Positions 43,653 through 51,207 of a stretch of DNA of 64,000 nt are shown piece by piece. The stretch comes from Streptomyces sp. SAT1 (lineage in GTDB: Bacteria > Actinomycetota > Actinomycetes > Streptomycetales > Streptomycetaceae): NCBI RefSeq assembly GCF_001654495.1, contig NZ_CP015849.1, forward strand, positions 806,001 to 870,000, read 5' to 3'. The position numbers and the translations under genes were made by a program. The notes beneath the pieces are model-generated. The model was not told the DNA's origin, ran no database searches, and was given only the letters and a program-made list of their open reading frames with translations. Numbering within the stretch: the first letter of the stretch is position 1; the number at the start of each line of letters is the position of its first letter.

Positions 43653-43680
43653 TTAACAGGTGTTTTACCTGTAAAGCATA
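43653..43680. promoter_or_regulatory. MarR operator and -10 element before the FUSC gene
   Basis: TTAACAGGT (43653-43661) and ACCTGTAAA (43667-43675) are an inverted repeat around 5 bp, matching at 8 of 9 positions and typical in size for MarR sites. On the minus strand TATGCT (43675-43680) directly abuts it as a -10. The ATG follows 10 bp later. The MarR encoded by the same operon would block transcription by binding here. Confidence 0.75.
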
Positions 43681-43834
43681 TGACGGGAGGACCGGGCGCC
43701 CGGCGTGCGCGCTCCCGGGCACGCTCCCCCCATACCTCCTTGCGCTCGTGTGCGCACCGTGTGCCCCGGGCATCGCTTGACCGAGCGGAAGGCCGCCGAA
43801 CCGCGGTCCGGACCTTCGAGCGGGAGGTGGGCGG

Positions 43835-44428
43835 GTGCACGCACCGGCTTCGCCCGGCTGGCTGCTGGTCGCGCTGTGCGCGGCGACCGGCGCCTACTGT
43901 CTGCTGCGCATGCGCAGCCCCGACCAGGAGCAGCGCCGCTCGGCGGGCGGTGAGGCGCTGATGGGCTTCGGCATGGCCGCCATGGCCGTGCCCGCCGCCG
44001 TGTTCACCCCGCCCGCCTGGGCCTGGCCGGTCTACGCGGCGGTCTTCGGCGTCGCGGCGCTGCGCGCCCTGTGGGCGGCGCGGACCGGCCCGCAGCACCA
44101 TCTGCACCACCTGGTGGGGACGTCTGCGATGGTCTACATGTCGCTGGCCATGGCCGCCGCCCCCCAGGGGCACCACCACGCCCACGGCGGCTCCGGCGTC
44201 CCCCTCCTCACCGGCGCCCTGCTGCTGTACTTCGCCGGATACGTCCTGCTCAGCGGCGCCCGCCTGGTCCCGGCCGTGGCGGGCCCCCAGGGCACGGGCA
44301 TACGCACGGGCACCGGCCACGGTTCCGGGGCGCCCGGTGGCCCGGGGTGGGGCGACCGGCCCGAACTGGCGCGCGTCTGCCGCCTGTCGATGGGGATGGC
44401 GATGGTGGCGATGCTGCTGACGATGTGA
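43835..44428 (+). CDS. DUF5134 membrane protein
   Basis: The protein has 197 residues with about five transmembrane helices and a His-rich loop (PQHHLHHL at about residue 87 and GHHHAHGG at about 113). It matches the DUF5134 family of actinobacterial membrane proteins, of unknown function. The His clusters suggest metal binding. The GTG at 43835 has a GGGAGG site. An M56 peptidase gene follows 99 bp downstream in the same direction. Confidence 0.78.
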   Translation: MHAPASPGWLLVALCAATGAYCLLRMRSPDQEQRRSAGGEALMGFGMAAMAVPAAVFTPPAWAWPVYAAVFGVAALRALWAARTGPQHHLHHLVGTSAMVYMSLAMAAAPQGHHHAHGGSGVPLLTGALLLYFAGYVLLSGARLVPAVAGPQGTGIRTGTGHGSGAPGGPGWGDRPELARVCRLSMGMAMVAMLLTM

Positions 44429-44527
44429 GACCGGGGCGCGGAGCACCGGCCGTCCCGCTCCGTGGCCTGTGTCACTTTGCCGCGCGAGCCGCCCCCTGAG
44501 CGCCCGTCCGCTCAATAGGGTGCTCGC

Positions 44528-45463
44528 ATGATGGTCCCCGCGGTCCTGTTGCTGATCGGCGCGCTGTTCGCCGTCGCCGCGCCCCGGCTCCTCGCCCGAG
44601 CCGACTGGCCGGACCGGGAACCGGTGGTCGCGCTGTGGGTCTGGCAGTGCGTGGTGGCCGCCGTCCTGCTGTGCTGCGCGCTGTCGATGACGCTCAGCGC
44701 CGCCGCGGCGTGGCAGGAGGTGCGCGGGCACGTCTTCGCCACGGCGCCGAGCGCGGTGGTGGAGGCGTACGCGCTGGGCGCGGCCGGTGCCTGGGCGCCG
44801 ACGACCGCGGTGGCCCTCGCCTGCGGTGGGGTGTGGAGCGCCGCGATGCTGGTCCGCGAGGTCGTACGGGCCCGGACACGGCGCCGTCACCGGCGGGCCG
44901 AACTCCTCGTCCGCGCACCGCTGCTGCCCGGCGAGCAGAGCGGAACGGGCCGGCTGGTCGTCCTGGAGGGTGAGCGGCCGGAGGCCTGGTGGCTGCCCGG
45001 CGCGTCACCCCGCCTGGTCGTCACGACCGCCGCGCTGCGCCGTCTGAAAGGGCGACAGCTGGACGCCGTGCTCGCCCATGAGCAGGGCCATGCGCGGGCC
45101 CGCCACGACTGGCTGCTGCACTGCTCGGCGGCGCTGGCGGACGGCTTTCCGCAGGTGCCGGTGTTCGCCGCGTTCCGGGACGAGATGCACCGCCTGGTGG
45201 AACTCGCCGCCGACGACATGGCCTCGCGCCGCTTCGGCCGGCTGACCACCGCTCTGGCCCTGGTCGAACTCAACGAGCACCGGGGCGTCTTCGGCCCGTG
45301 CCCCGCCCCGCGGGGCCAGGTGCGGCAGCGGGTGCACCGGCTGCTCACTCCCCCGGACCGGCTCACCGCCGCCCACCGGCTGCGCCTGACGGCGGTGGCG
45401 GCGCTGGTGCCGGTGGTGCCGGTCCTGGTCACCCTGGTACCGGGGCTGCGGGCGCTGGGCTGA
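44528..45463 (+). CDS. M56 family (BlaR1-like) membrane metallopeptidase
   Basis: The protein has 311 residues. Hydrophobic helices lie at about residues 4-20, 35-58 and 85-112, and one at the C-terminus. The zinc motif HEQGH is at about residue 184 and a Glu ligand lies in LVELAADDMA. It is a BlaR1/HtpX-like peptidase without a sensor domain. Such genes usually adjoin a BlaI-type repressor that they cleave; none is found here. A -10-like TAGGGT (44516-44521) ends 6 bp before the ATG, so it is likely leaderless. Confidence 0.88.
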   Translation: MMVPAVLLLIGALFAVAAPRLLARADWPDREPVVALWVWQCVVAAVLLCCALSMTLSAAAAWQEVRGHVFATAPSAVVEAYALGAAGAWAPTTAVALACGGVWSAAMLVREVVRARTRRRHRRAELLVRAPLLPGEQSGTGRLVVLEGERPEAWWLPGASPRLVVTTAALRRLKGRQLDAVLAHEQGHARARHDWLLHCSAALADGFPQVPVFAAFRDEMHRLVELAADDMASRRFGRLTTALALVELNEHRGVFGPCPAPRGQVRQRVHRLLTPPDRLTAAHRLRLTAVAALVPVVPVLVTLVPGLRALG

Positions 45464-45528
45464 GTCCCGCGCGACCGGGGCCACAGCCCGCGACCGGCCC
45501 CGACCGGGCGTGCCGCGCCCGGATATGC

Positions 45529-45608
45529 GGAGCATCGGGCGGGCGGAGCATCGGGCGGGCGGAGCATCGGGCGGGCGGAGCATCGGGCGGGCGGGGCATC
45601 GGGCGGCC
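45529..45608. repeat. 16-bp minisatellite, five copies
   Basis: The unit GGAGCATCGGGCGGGC occurs four times perfectly (45529-45592) and once with changes (45593-45608). It is non-coding and ends 38 bp before the ATG of the PAP2 phosphatase gene. The unit length is not a multiple of three. Copy number may vary between strains and could affect the promoter of the PAP2-HAD pair. Confidence 0.9.
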
Positions 45609-45646
45609 CGGTGTTTCACCGGCCGCCGGGCGGCCAGTATCGCGTC

Positions 45647-46372
45647 ATGCGCCCCGCCCCCGTTCCCTCCCCTCCCTCACCGTCCCCGCGCCCGTCGCGC
45701 TGTCCCCCGGTCCGGCGGGCGGCAGCCGCGCGCCTCGCGGCCGTGCTGGGCCTGTGCGCCGCGGTGCCCGCGGTGCTGGTCGCCCTGCGGTGGCGGCCCC
45801 TGACCGCGTTCGACGGCGCCGTGGCCCGTGCCGCGCACCGCCGGGCGGTCGCCGAGCCGGGGGTCACCCGCGCCTGCCGCGTCCTCACCGACTGGGTGTG
45901 GGACCCGCTGACCCTGCGCCTGCTGTGCGCGGTGGTCGCGGTGTGGCTCGTACGGCGGGCCGCCGCCTGGCGGACGGCGGCGTGGCTGGTGTGCACCTGC
46001 GCGCTGGGCGCCCTGCTGCAACAGGGCCTCAAGGCGGCCCTGGGCCGGGACCGGCCGGTCTGGCCCGATCCGGTGGACTCCGCAGCGTACGCGTCCTTCC
46101 CGTCGGGCCACGCGATGACCGCGACCGTGGTCTGCGGGCTGTTCCTCCGGCTGCTTCACCAGTACGGCACCGGGCGCGGGCCGTGGAGCGCCGCCCTGGC
46201 CCTGGCCGTGCTCTCGGTGGCGGGTGTCGGCCTGACGCGCGTCTGGCTGGGCGTCCACTGGCCCTCGGACGTCCTCGGCGGCTGGCTGCTCGGCGCCGCC
46301 GTGGTCGCGGCGGCCTGCGCCGTCCCAACGGGTGGCCCGCGCGCGGAAATTGAGCGAAGATCACCCTCATGA
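45647..46372 (+). CDS. PAP2 superfamily phosphatase
   Basis: The protein has 241 residues. A Pro-rich N-terminus is followed by about five membrane helices. The three phosphatase motifs are present: KAALGRDRP, ASFPSGHAM, and TRVWLGVHWPSD, where Thr replaces the usual Ser of motif 3. It should dephosphorylate membrane lipids such as undecaprenyl-PP or phosphatidic acid. The ATG at 45647 was chosen because upstream sequence is the minisatellite. Its stop overlaps the HAD start (ATGA), so the two are coupled. Confidence 0.9.
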   Translation: MRPAPVPSPPSPSPRPSRCPPVRRAAAARLAAVLGLCAAVPAVLVALRWRPLTAFDGAVARAAHRRAVAEPGVTRACRVLTDWVWDPLTLRLLCAVVAVWLVRRAAAWRTAAWLVCTCALGALLQQGLKAALGRDRPVWPDPVDSAAYASFPSGHAMTATVVCGLFLRLLHQYGTGRGPWSAALALAVLSVAGVGLTRVWLGVHWPSDVLGGWLLGAAVVAAACAVPTGGPRAEIERRSPS

Positions 46373-47106
46373 CCGCTGTGCTGTTCGACTTCTCCGGGAC
46401 CCTCTTCCGCGCCGAGTCCACCGAATCCTGGCTGCGCGCGGTGCTGGCGGAGGCCCGTCAGACCCTCGGCGAGCGGGAGTTGGCCGAGGCCGCCCGTGGC
46501 CTGGAGGAGGCGGGCGCGCTGCCGGGCGGCGCGCCGCCCGTCCGGGTCCCGGCGGAACTGGCCGGGCTGTGGGGCGTGAGGGACCGCAGCGCCGACCGGC
46601 ACCGGGCCGCCTACACCGCCATGTCCCGCCTGGTGGCCCTGCCCGACCCCGCGCTGCACGACGCCCTGTACGAGCGGCACATGACACCGGCCGCCTGGGC
46701 TCCGTACCCGGACGCGCGCGAGGTGCTGCGCACCCTGCGCGAGCGCGGCATCGCGGTGGGCGTGGTGAGCAACATCGGCTGGGACCTGCGCCCGGTGTTC
46801 CGCGCGCACGGCCTGGACGCCTACGTCGGCACGTACGTCCTGTCGTACGAGCACGGCGTCCAGAAGCCGGATCCGCGGCTGTTCGCCACGGCCTGCGCCG
46901 CGCTCGGCGCGCGGCCGCAGGACGTGCTGATGGTGGGCGACAGCCGTGAGGCCGACGGCGGCGCCGCGGCGCTGGGCTGCGCGGTGCACTTCGTGGACCA
47001 CCTGCCCGTCGCGGAGCGCCCGGACGCGCTGCTCCCGGTGCTCGGCCTGGTGCCCCACCGCGCCCCGGCCGACCCGGCCGCTCCGGCGCACGACCGGACG
47101 GGCTGA
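46369..47106 (+). CDS. HAD family hydrolase
   Basis: The protein has 245 residues. HAD motifs: I is FDFSGTLF, II is VVSNIGW, III is the Lys of HGVQKPDPRLF, and IV is MVGDSREADGGAA. The nucleophile Asp is present but the general-acid Asp two residues later is Ser, which is unusual for a phosphatase. It may be a haloacid-dehalogenase-type or altered-specificity enzyme. It is translationally coupled to the PAP2 gene by a 4-bp overlap. Confidence 0.88.
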   Translation: MTAVLFDFSGTLFRAESTESWLRAVLAEARQTLGERELAEAARGLEEAGALPGGAPPVRVPAELAGLWGVRDRSADRHRAAYTAMSRLVALPDPALHDALYERHMTPAAWAPYPDAREVLRTLRERGIAVGVVSNIGWDLRPVFRAHGLDAYVGTYVLSYEHGVQKPDPRLFATACAALGARPQDVLMVGDSREADGGAAALGCAVHFVDHLPVAERPDALLPVLGLVPHRAPADPAAPAHDRTG

Positions 47107-47124
47107 GCGCGCCGGGCGACCGGA

Positions 47125-47772
47125 TCAGGCCGTGCGCGGCAGGCGTGCGGGCCGCGGGCGCTCGGGGACGGCGGCCGGGGCCGGGCCGCCGTACAGGGCC
47201 GCCCGCAGGGGCGGGGCGAGGACGCGCCGTACGGCGGCGGCGTCCAGGGCGGCGACGGGGCCCAGCGGGTTCAGATAGCGGGTGAAGATCAGGCCGCCGA
47301 GCACCGCCACCGCCGCCGTGGCCCGCTCGGTGGCGTACCGGCCGCCGAGGTGCGCGGCGATCCGGCCGAGCACCTCGCGCTCCAGGAACTCCCGGAACAC
47401 CCGCATGACGTCCTCGTCGCGCATCGCCACCGGTTCCAGGGCCGCGAATCCGGCGGCGCCGCCCTCCTCCGGTTCCTCCCAGAGCGCCGTCACGGCGTCG
47501 ACGAGCCGTTCCGCCAGGTGCGCCGGATCGCCCTCCAGGGCGCGGGCGACGGCGGTCGAGCGGCCGCAGTCGATATTCATCGCCTCGCCGAACAGACCCT
47601 GCTTCGAACCGAAGTGGTAGCCGATGAGCGCGACGTCGACGTCCGCCGCGGCGGCGACGGCGCGCAGCGTCGTGCCCTGGTAGCCGCGGGCGAGGAACAG
47701 GGCGCGTGCCTCCTCGGCGATCCGGGTCCTGGTGGCGGGCCGGCCGCGTGGGCGGCCGCGGGTTTTATTCAT
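47125..47772 (-). CDS. TetR family transcriptional regulator
   Basis: The protein has 215 residues. An Arg/Pro-rich start (KTRGRPRGRPATR) precedes the HTH, with TLRAVAAAADVDVALIGYHFGSKQGLF. The C-terminal domain is of the PsrA/TetR_C_18-like type. The ATG at 47772 lies inside a small palindrome. It is divergent from the NAD(P)H-binding protein gene, which is its most likely target. Confidence 0.9.
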   Translation of the reverse strand: MNKTRGRPRGRPATRTRIAEEARALFLARGYQGTTLRAVAAAADVDVALIGYHFGSKQGLFGEAMNIDCGRSTAVARALEGDPAHLAERLVDAVTALWEEPEEGGAAGFAALEPVAMRDEDVMRVFREFLEREVLGRIAAHLGGRYATERATAAVAVLGGLIFTRYLNPLGPVAALDAAAVRRVLAPPLRAALYGGPAPAAVPERPRPARLPRTA

Positions 47773-47783
47773 CAGCGTTGAAT
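47767..47783. promoter_or_regulatory. Operator-like palindrome over the tetR start
   Basis: ATTCATCAGCGTTGAAT has perfect ATTCA/TGAAT arms and one further matching pair inside. It covers the start codon of the TetR gene and lies 120 bp upstream of the NAD(P)H-binding protein gene. Autoregulation is the simplest reading. Confidence 0.45.
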
Positions 47784-47902
47784 ATCGGCCCGCCCGGACG
47801 GCACTGTCAAGGCGTCCGGGCGCCTTCGAGCGGGGGCCGCCCGGACGGACCCCGCCCAGCGGGACCCGGCACCCGTCACCACCACCCACCGAGGAGATCC
47901 CC

Positions 47903-48640
47903 ATGCGTATCGCCGTCTTCGGAGCCGGCGGCCCCACCGGCCGCGAACTGCTCACCCAGGCCCTCGCCGCCGGGCACGAGGTCACCGCGGTGACCCGCAG
48001 GCCGCAGGCCGTAGCCGCCCGCGAGGGGCTGACCGTGACCGCGGCGGACGCCCGGGACGCGGAGGCGGTCGCCGAGGTGGTCGCCGGTCAGGACGCGGTC
48101 CTCTCCGCGCTGGGCGTCCCGCCCGGAAAGGGTCCCGTCACCCTCTACTCGACGGCGGCCCGGCACATGACCGCCGCCATGGAACGGCACGGGGCCGGGC
48201 GGCTGCTGGTCGTCAGTTCCAGCGTCCTGGATCCCGGCTGGCGGCCGAGCGGGGCGTTCTTCTTCAACAACGTCCTCGATCCGTACGTCAACCGGGTGAT
48301 CGCCCGCACCGCGCACGAGGACATGCGGCGGATGGAGGAGGTGGTGCGCGCGAGCCGCACGGACTGGACGATCGTGCGCCCTTCGGGTCTCTTCGACCAT
48401 CCCGGGCCGACGCCGTACCTGCTCGCCGAGGACAGCGCGGACGGTGTCTTCACGGCCCGCTCCGACCTGGCCGCGAGCATGCTCGCCCAGGTGTCCGAGG
48501 ACCGGTACTCGCGCCGCGCCATGGGGGTGGCGACCACGCGGGTGCGGCCGAACGTGCCCCGCATGATCTGGCGTGAGATCCGGAAGAACGCCGGTGCCGG
48601 CCGGCCGGAGGAGCGGGCCCTGGAAAGTAGCCCCAGGTAA
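47903..48640 (+). CDS. NAD(P)H-binding protein (atypical SDR, NmrA/BVR-B-like)
   Basis: The protein has 245 residues. The N-terminal Rossmann motif IAVFGAGGPTGRELLTQAL is typical of atypical SDRs such as biliverdin reductase B and NmrA-like redox sensors, and TDWTIVRPSGLFD is the usual C-terminal signature. It lacks the YxxxK pair, so it may be a flavin reductase-like enzyme or a redox sensor. GAGGAG (47891-47896) precedes the ATG. It is divergent from the TetR gene. Confidence 0.9.
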   Translation: MRIAVFGAGGPTGRELLTQALAAGHEVTAVTRRPQAVAAREGLTVTAADARDAEAVAEVVAGQDAVLSALGVPPGKGPVTLYSTAARHMTAAMERHGAGRLLVVSSSVLDPGWRPSGAFFFNNVLDPYVNRVIARTAHEDMRRMEEVVRASRTDWTIVRPSGLFDHPGPTPYLLAEDSADGVFTARSDLAASMLAQVSEDRYSRRAMGVATTRVRPNVPRMIWREIRKNAGAGRPEERALESSPR

Positions 48641-48744
48641 CCAATGGGGCGAAGGTGTGCCCGTCTCGGACGATCCCCCGCGTCGCCCGAGACGGGCGGC
48701 AGCCCGACCGCACCCCGTGAAGGGGGCGGCGCGCTGGCGTTGAG

Positions 48745-48768
48745 TATAGTTGGCTGGCAGCCAGTCAA
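48745..48768. promoter_or_regulatory. -10 element and TetR operator
   Basis: A -10-like TATAGT (48745-48750) runs into TTGGCTGGCAGCCAGTCAA (48750-48768), a 19-bp near-perfect palindrome (8 of 9 arm positions) around a central A. The ribosome site of the TetR gene begins 4 bp later. The operator would cover the transcription start, so the gene is likely self-repressed. Confidence 0.75.
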
Positions 48769-48783
48769 CGCAGGAGTTACAGG

Positions 48784-49500
48784 ATGTCCCCGCGCAGCGC
48801 CTCGGTCAATGAAGAGTTGCGACGGCGTTCCCGGGAACGGCTTCTCCAGGCGGCCGTCGAACTGGTGGGCGAGCGCGGCTACGACGCGACGACGCTCGGG
48901 GACATCGCCGACCGCGCCGGCTCCGCACGCGGTCTGGTCTCGTACTACTTCCCCGGCAAGCGGCAGCTGGTCCAGTCCGCGGTGCACCGCCTGATGCACC
49001 GCACGCTGGAGGAGGCGCTGGAGCGCGAGCCGCGCACCGAGGACGGCGCGGAGCGGATGGCGCGGGCCATCGACGCGATCCTGGGCCTGGCCCGCGACCG
49101 GCCCGTCCTCATGCGCCACCACATGGCGGGGATCCTCCAGGCCGAGGGCTTCGTGCAGTGCCCCGAGCAGCAGCGCCTGTCGCACCTGCTGCGGGACACC
49201 GTGCTCCGGCACGGCTCGGCGAACGCCGACACCGACTACCCGATGCTGCGCGCACTGCTGATGGGCGCGGTCTACGCGGCACTGGTGCCCGGCGCCCCCA
49301 TGCCCGTGCCGCTGCTGCGCGCGGAGCTGTTCGAGCGGTACCGGCTCGACCGGGACCTCGGCCTCTCCCCGGACGCCGGTGCGACCGGCGGACCCTGCGG
49401 CACGGACGTCTCCCGCTTCTTCGCCACCGGCCGGCCCCCGGCGGAACAGCCGGAGCCGTCTCCGGACCGGCCGGAGCCCTTCCCGGACCGCCCGGAGTGA
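48784..49500 (+). CDS. TetR family transcriptional regulator
   Basis: The protein has 238 residues. HTH: LGDIADRAGSARGLVSYYFPGK (about residues 38-60). The ligand domain follows, and the C-terminus ends in a Pro/Asp/Glu-rich tail with two PxPxDRPE repeats. AGGAG (48772-48776) precedes the ATG. The operator over its own promoter points to autoregulation. No obvious target gene is adjacent: upstream is the same-strand NAD(P)H-binding gene and downstream a convergent ArsR gene. Confidence 0.9.
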   Translation: MSPRSASVNEELRRRSRERLLQAAVELVGERGYDATTLGDIADRAGSARGLVSYYFPGKRQLVQSAVHRLMHRTLEEALEREPRTEDGAERMARAIDAILGLARDRPVLMRHHMAGILQAEGFVQCPEQQRLSHLLRDTVLRHGSANADTDYPMLRALLMGAVYAALVPGAPMPVPLLRAELFERYRLDRDLGLSPDAGATGGPCGTDVSRFFATGRPPAEQPEPSPDRPEPFPDRPE

Positions 49501-49560
49501 CGACGCGCGGACGCCCCGGCTCCGGGCGCCCGGAGCCGCTCCGCCCCGCGTGCGGAGCGG

Positions 49561-49956
49561 TCAGGCCGAGGTGAGGCGGGCGTCCTGGCGGGCGGCGGCG
49601 TCGAGCAAGGTGTCGAGCAGACCGGGGAACAGGCGGTCGAGGTCGTCGCGGCGCAGGCCGTTCATCTTGGCCGTGCCGCGGTAGATCTGCCGGATCACGC
49701 CCGCCTCGCGCAGCACCCGGAAGTGGTGTGTGGTGGTCGACTTGGTGACGGGCAGGTCGAAGTGCGAACAGGACAGTTCGCCGCCCTCGGCGGCGAGTTT
49801 CCGCACGATCTGCAGCCGCAGGGGCTCGGACAGCGCGTGCAGCACACCCTCCAGACGGATCTCCGCCCGCTCCGGATGCGGAAGGTCGCGGCTGCCGGCG
49901 GCGGGAACGGGGGCGATGGCGATCACGTGCGGCTCCACTTCGTACGGGCTGCCCAT
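49561..49956 (-). CDS. ArsR-type winged-helix regulator
   Basis: The protein has 131 residues. The winged helix has LHALSEPLRLQIVRKLA, the recognition helix LPVTKSTTTHHFRVLREAGV, and a wing with YRGTAKMNGLR. A single Cys (CSHFD) lies between helices; it is not the CVC metal site of ArsR/SmtB, so a metal sensor is unlikely. It is divergent from the old-yellow-enzyme gene, with a palindrome between them. The ATG at 49956 was used; a GTG 12 bp upstream is an alternative. Confidence 0.88.
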   Translation of the reverse strand: MGSPYEVEPHVIAIAPVPAAGSRDLPHPERAEIRLEGVLHALSEPLRLQIVRKLAAEGGELSCSHFDLPVTKSTTTHHFRVLREAGVIRQIYRGTAKMNGLRRDDLDRLFPGLLDTLLDAAARQDARLTSA

Positions 49957-49957
49957 C

Positions 49958-49982
49958 CTACGATGCACGTCGTAGTTTGACA
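49958..49982. promoter_or_regulatory. ArsR-type operator and OYE promoter element
   Basis: CTACGA (49958-49963) and TCGTAG (49970-49975) are perfect arms around 6 bp, and another CTACGAG copy lies at 49992-49998. A plus-strand -35 TTGACA (49977-49982) follows directly, reading toward the OYE gene. The regulator can therefore block both promoters. Confidence 0.65.
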
Positions 49983-50046
49983 GTTGCCGTACTACGAGCG
50001 TTACCGTACAAGCCTGCCCCCTGTCCCGTGACGAATGGAGTCCGCC

Positions 50047-51126
50047 GTGAGCGCGCTCTTCGAGCCCTTCACCCTGCGCGAAGTGACGATCCCCAACCGG
50101 GTCTGGATGCCTCCGATGTGCCAGTACTCGGCCGCGCCCGAGGGCCCGGCGACCGGCGTGCCGAACGACTGGCACTTCGCCCACTACGCGGCGCGCGCGG
50201 CCGGCGGCACGGGTCTGATCGTCGTGGAGGCCACCGCCGTCTCGCCCGAGGGCCGGATCTCCCCCTACGACCTCGGCATCTGGAACGACGCCCAGGTCGA
50301 GGCGTTCCGCCGGATCACGGGCTTCCTGCGCGACCAGGGCACCGTACCGGCGATCCAGCTCGCGCACAGCGGGCGCAAGGCGTCGACCGAGCGGCCGTGG
50401 AAGGGCGGGGCGCCGCTCGGGCCCGAGGCGCACGGCTGGCAGCCGGTCGCGCCCAGCCCGGTGCCCTTCGCCGAGGGGCATCCCGTCCCGGACGAGCTGA
50501 GCGTCGAGCAGATCCGGGAGATCGTCGGCCAGTTCGCCGCGGCCGCGCGCCGGGCCCTGACCGCCGGCTTCGAGATCGCCGAACTGCACGGCGCCCACGG
50601 CTATCTGATCCACGAGTTCCTTTCGCCGCACTCCAACCACCGCACCGACGCCTACGGCGGCTCGTACGAGAACCGGGTGCGCTTCGCGCTGGAGGTCGTC
50701 GACGCGGTGCGTGCGGTGTGGCCGGACGACAAGCCGCTGTTCTTCCGCGTCTCCGCGACCGACTGGCTGGAGGAGGGCGGCTGGACGGCCGACGAGACGG
50801 TCCGCCTCGCCGCCGAGCTGCACGCCCACGGCATCGATCTGCTGGACGTCTCCACCGGCGGCAACGCCTCCGCCGCCCGCATCCCGGTCGGCCCCGGCTA
50901 CCAGGTGCCGTTCGCGGCCCGGGTGAAGGCCGAGACGCCGATGCCGGTGGCCGCGGTCGGTCTGATCACCGAGGTGGAGCAGGCGGAGAAGATCGTCGCC
51001 AACGGCGAGGCGGACGCGGTGCTCCTCGGCCGCGAGCTGCTGCGCAGCCCGTCCTGGGCCCGGCAGGCGGCCCGCGAGCTGGCCGCCCCGGTGCATGTGC
51101 CGGACCAGTACCACCGCTCCGTCTGA
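50047..51126 (+). CDS. Old-yellow-enzyme family NADH:flavin oxidoreductase (YqjM-like)
   Basis: The protein has 359 residues. An FMN barrel with PNRVWMPPMCQYSA (Cys of the YqjM class), QLAHSGRKAS, AELHGAHGYLIHEFLSPHSN (substrate-binding His pair), and LLGRELLRSP. It should reduce activated alkenes or quinones with NADPH. The GTG at 50047 has GGAG at 50037-50040; an ATG at 50035 is an alternative. It is divergent from an ArsR-type gene that probably senses electrophiles or oxidants. A perfect hairpin terminator follows. Confidence 0.92.
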   Translation: MSALFEPFTLREVTIPNRVWMPPMCQYSAAPEGPATGVPNDWHFAHYAARAAGGTGLIVVEATAVSPEGRISPYDLGIWNDAQVEAFRRITGFLRDQGTVPAIQLAHSGRKASTERPWKGGAPLGPEAHGWQPVAPSPVPFAEGHPVPDELSVEQIREIVGQFAAAARRALTAGFEIAELHGAHGYLIHEFLSPHSNHRTDAYGGSYENRVRFALEVVDAVRAVWPDDKPLFFRVSATDWLEEGGWTADETVRLAAELHAHGIDLLDVSTGGNASAARIPVGPGYQVPFAARVKAETPMPVAAVGLITEVEQAEKIVANGEADAVLLGRELLRSPSWARQAARELAAPVHVPDQYHRSV

Positions 51127-51140
51127 GCGACGGTGCCGAG

Positions 51141-51170
51141 CGGGCCGCCGGGAACTGTCCCGGCGGCCCG
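51141..51170. terminator. Hairpin terminator after the OYE gene
   Basis: CGGGCCGCCGGGA (51141-51153) and TCCCGGCGGCCCG (51158-51170) form a perfect 13-bp stem with an ACTG loop, 14 bp after the stop. The OYE gene and the P-type ATPase gene converge here, so it may serve both. Confidence 0.8.
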
Positions 51171-51207
51171 TTCGCCGTCCGCGGGCCAGGCACGCCAGGG
51201 CGCGCGG

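Noticed and set aside
45529..45608. The 16-bp repeats as a CRISPR array or replication iterons
   Set aside because: There are no unique spacers between copies, no cas genes, and no rep gene or AT-rich origin nearby.
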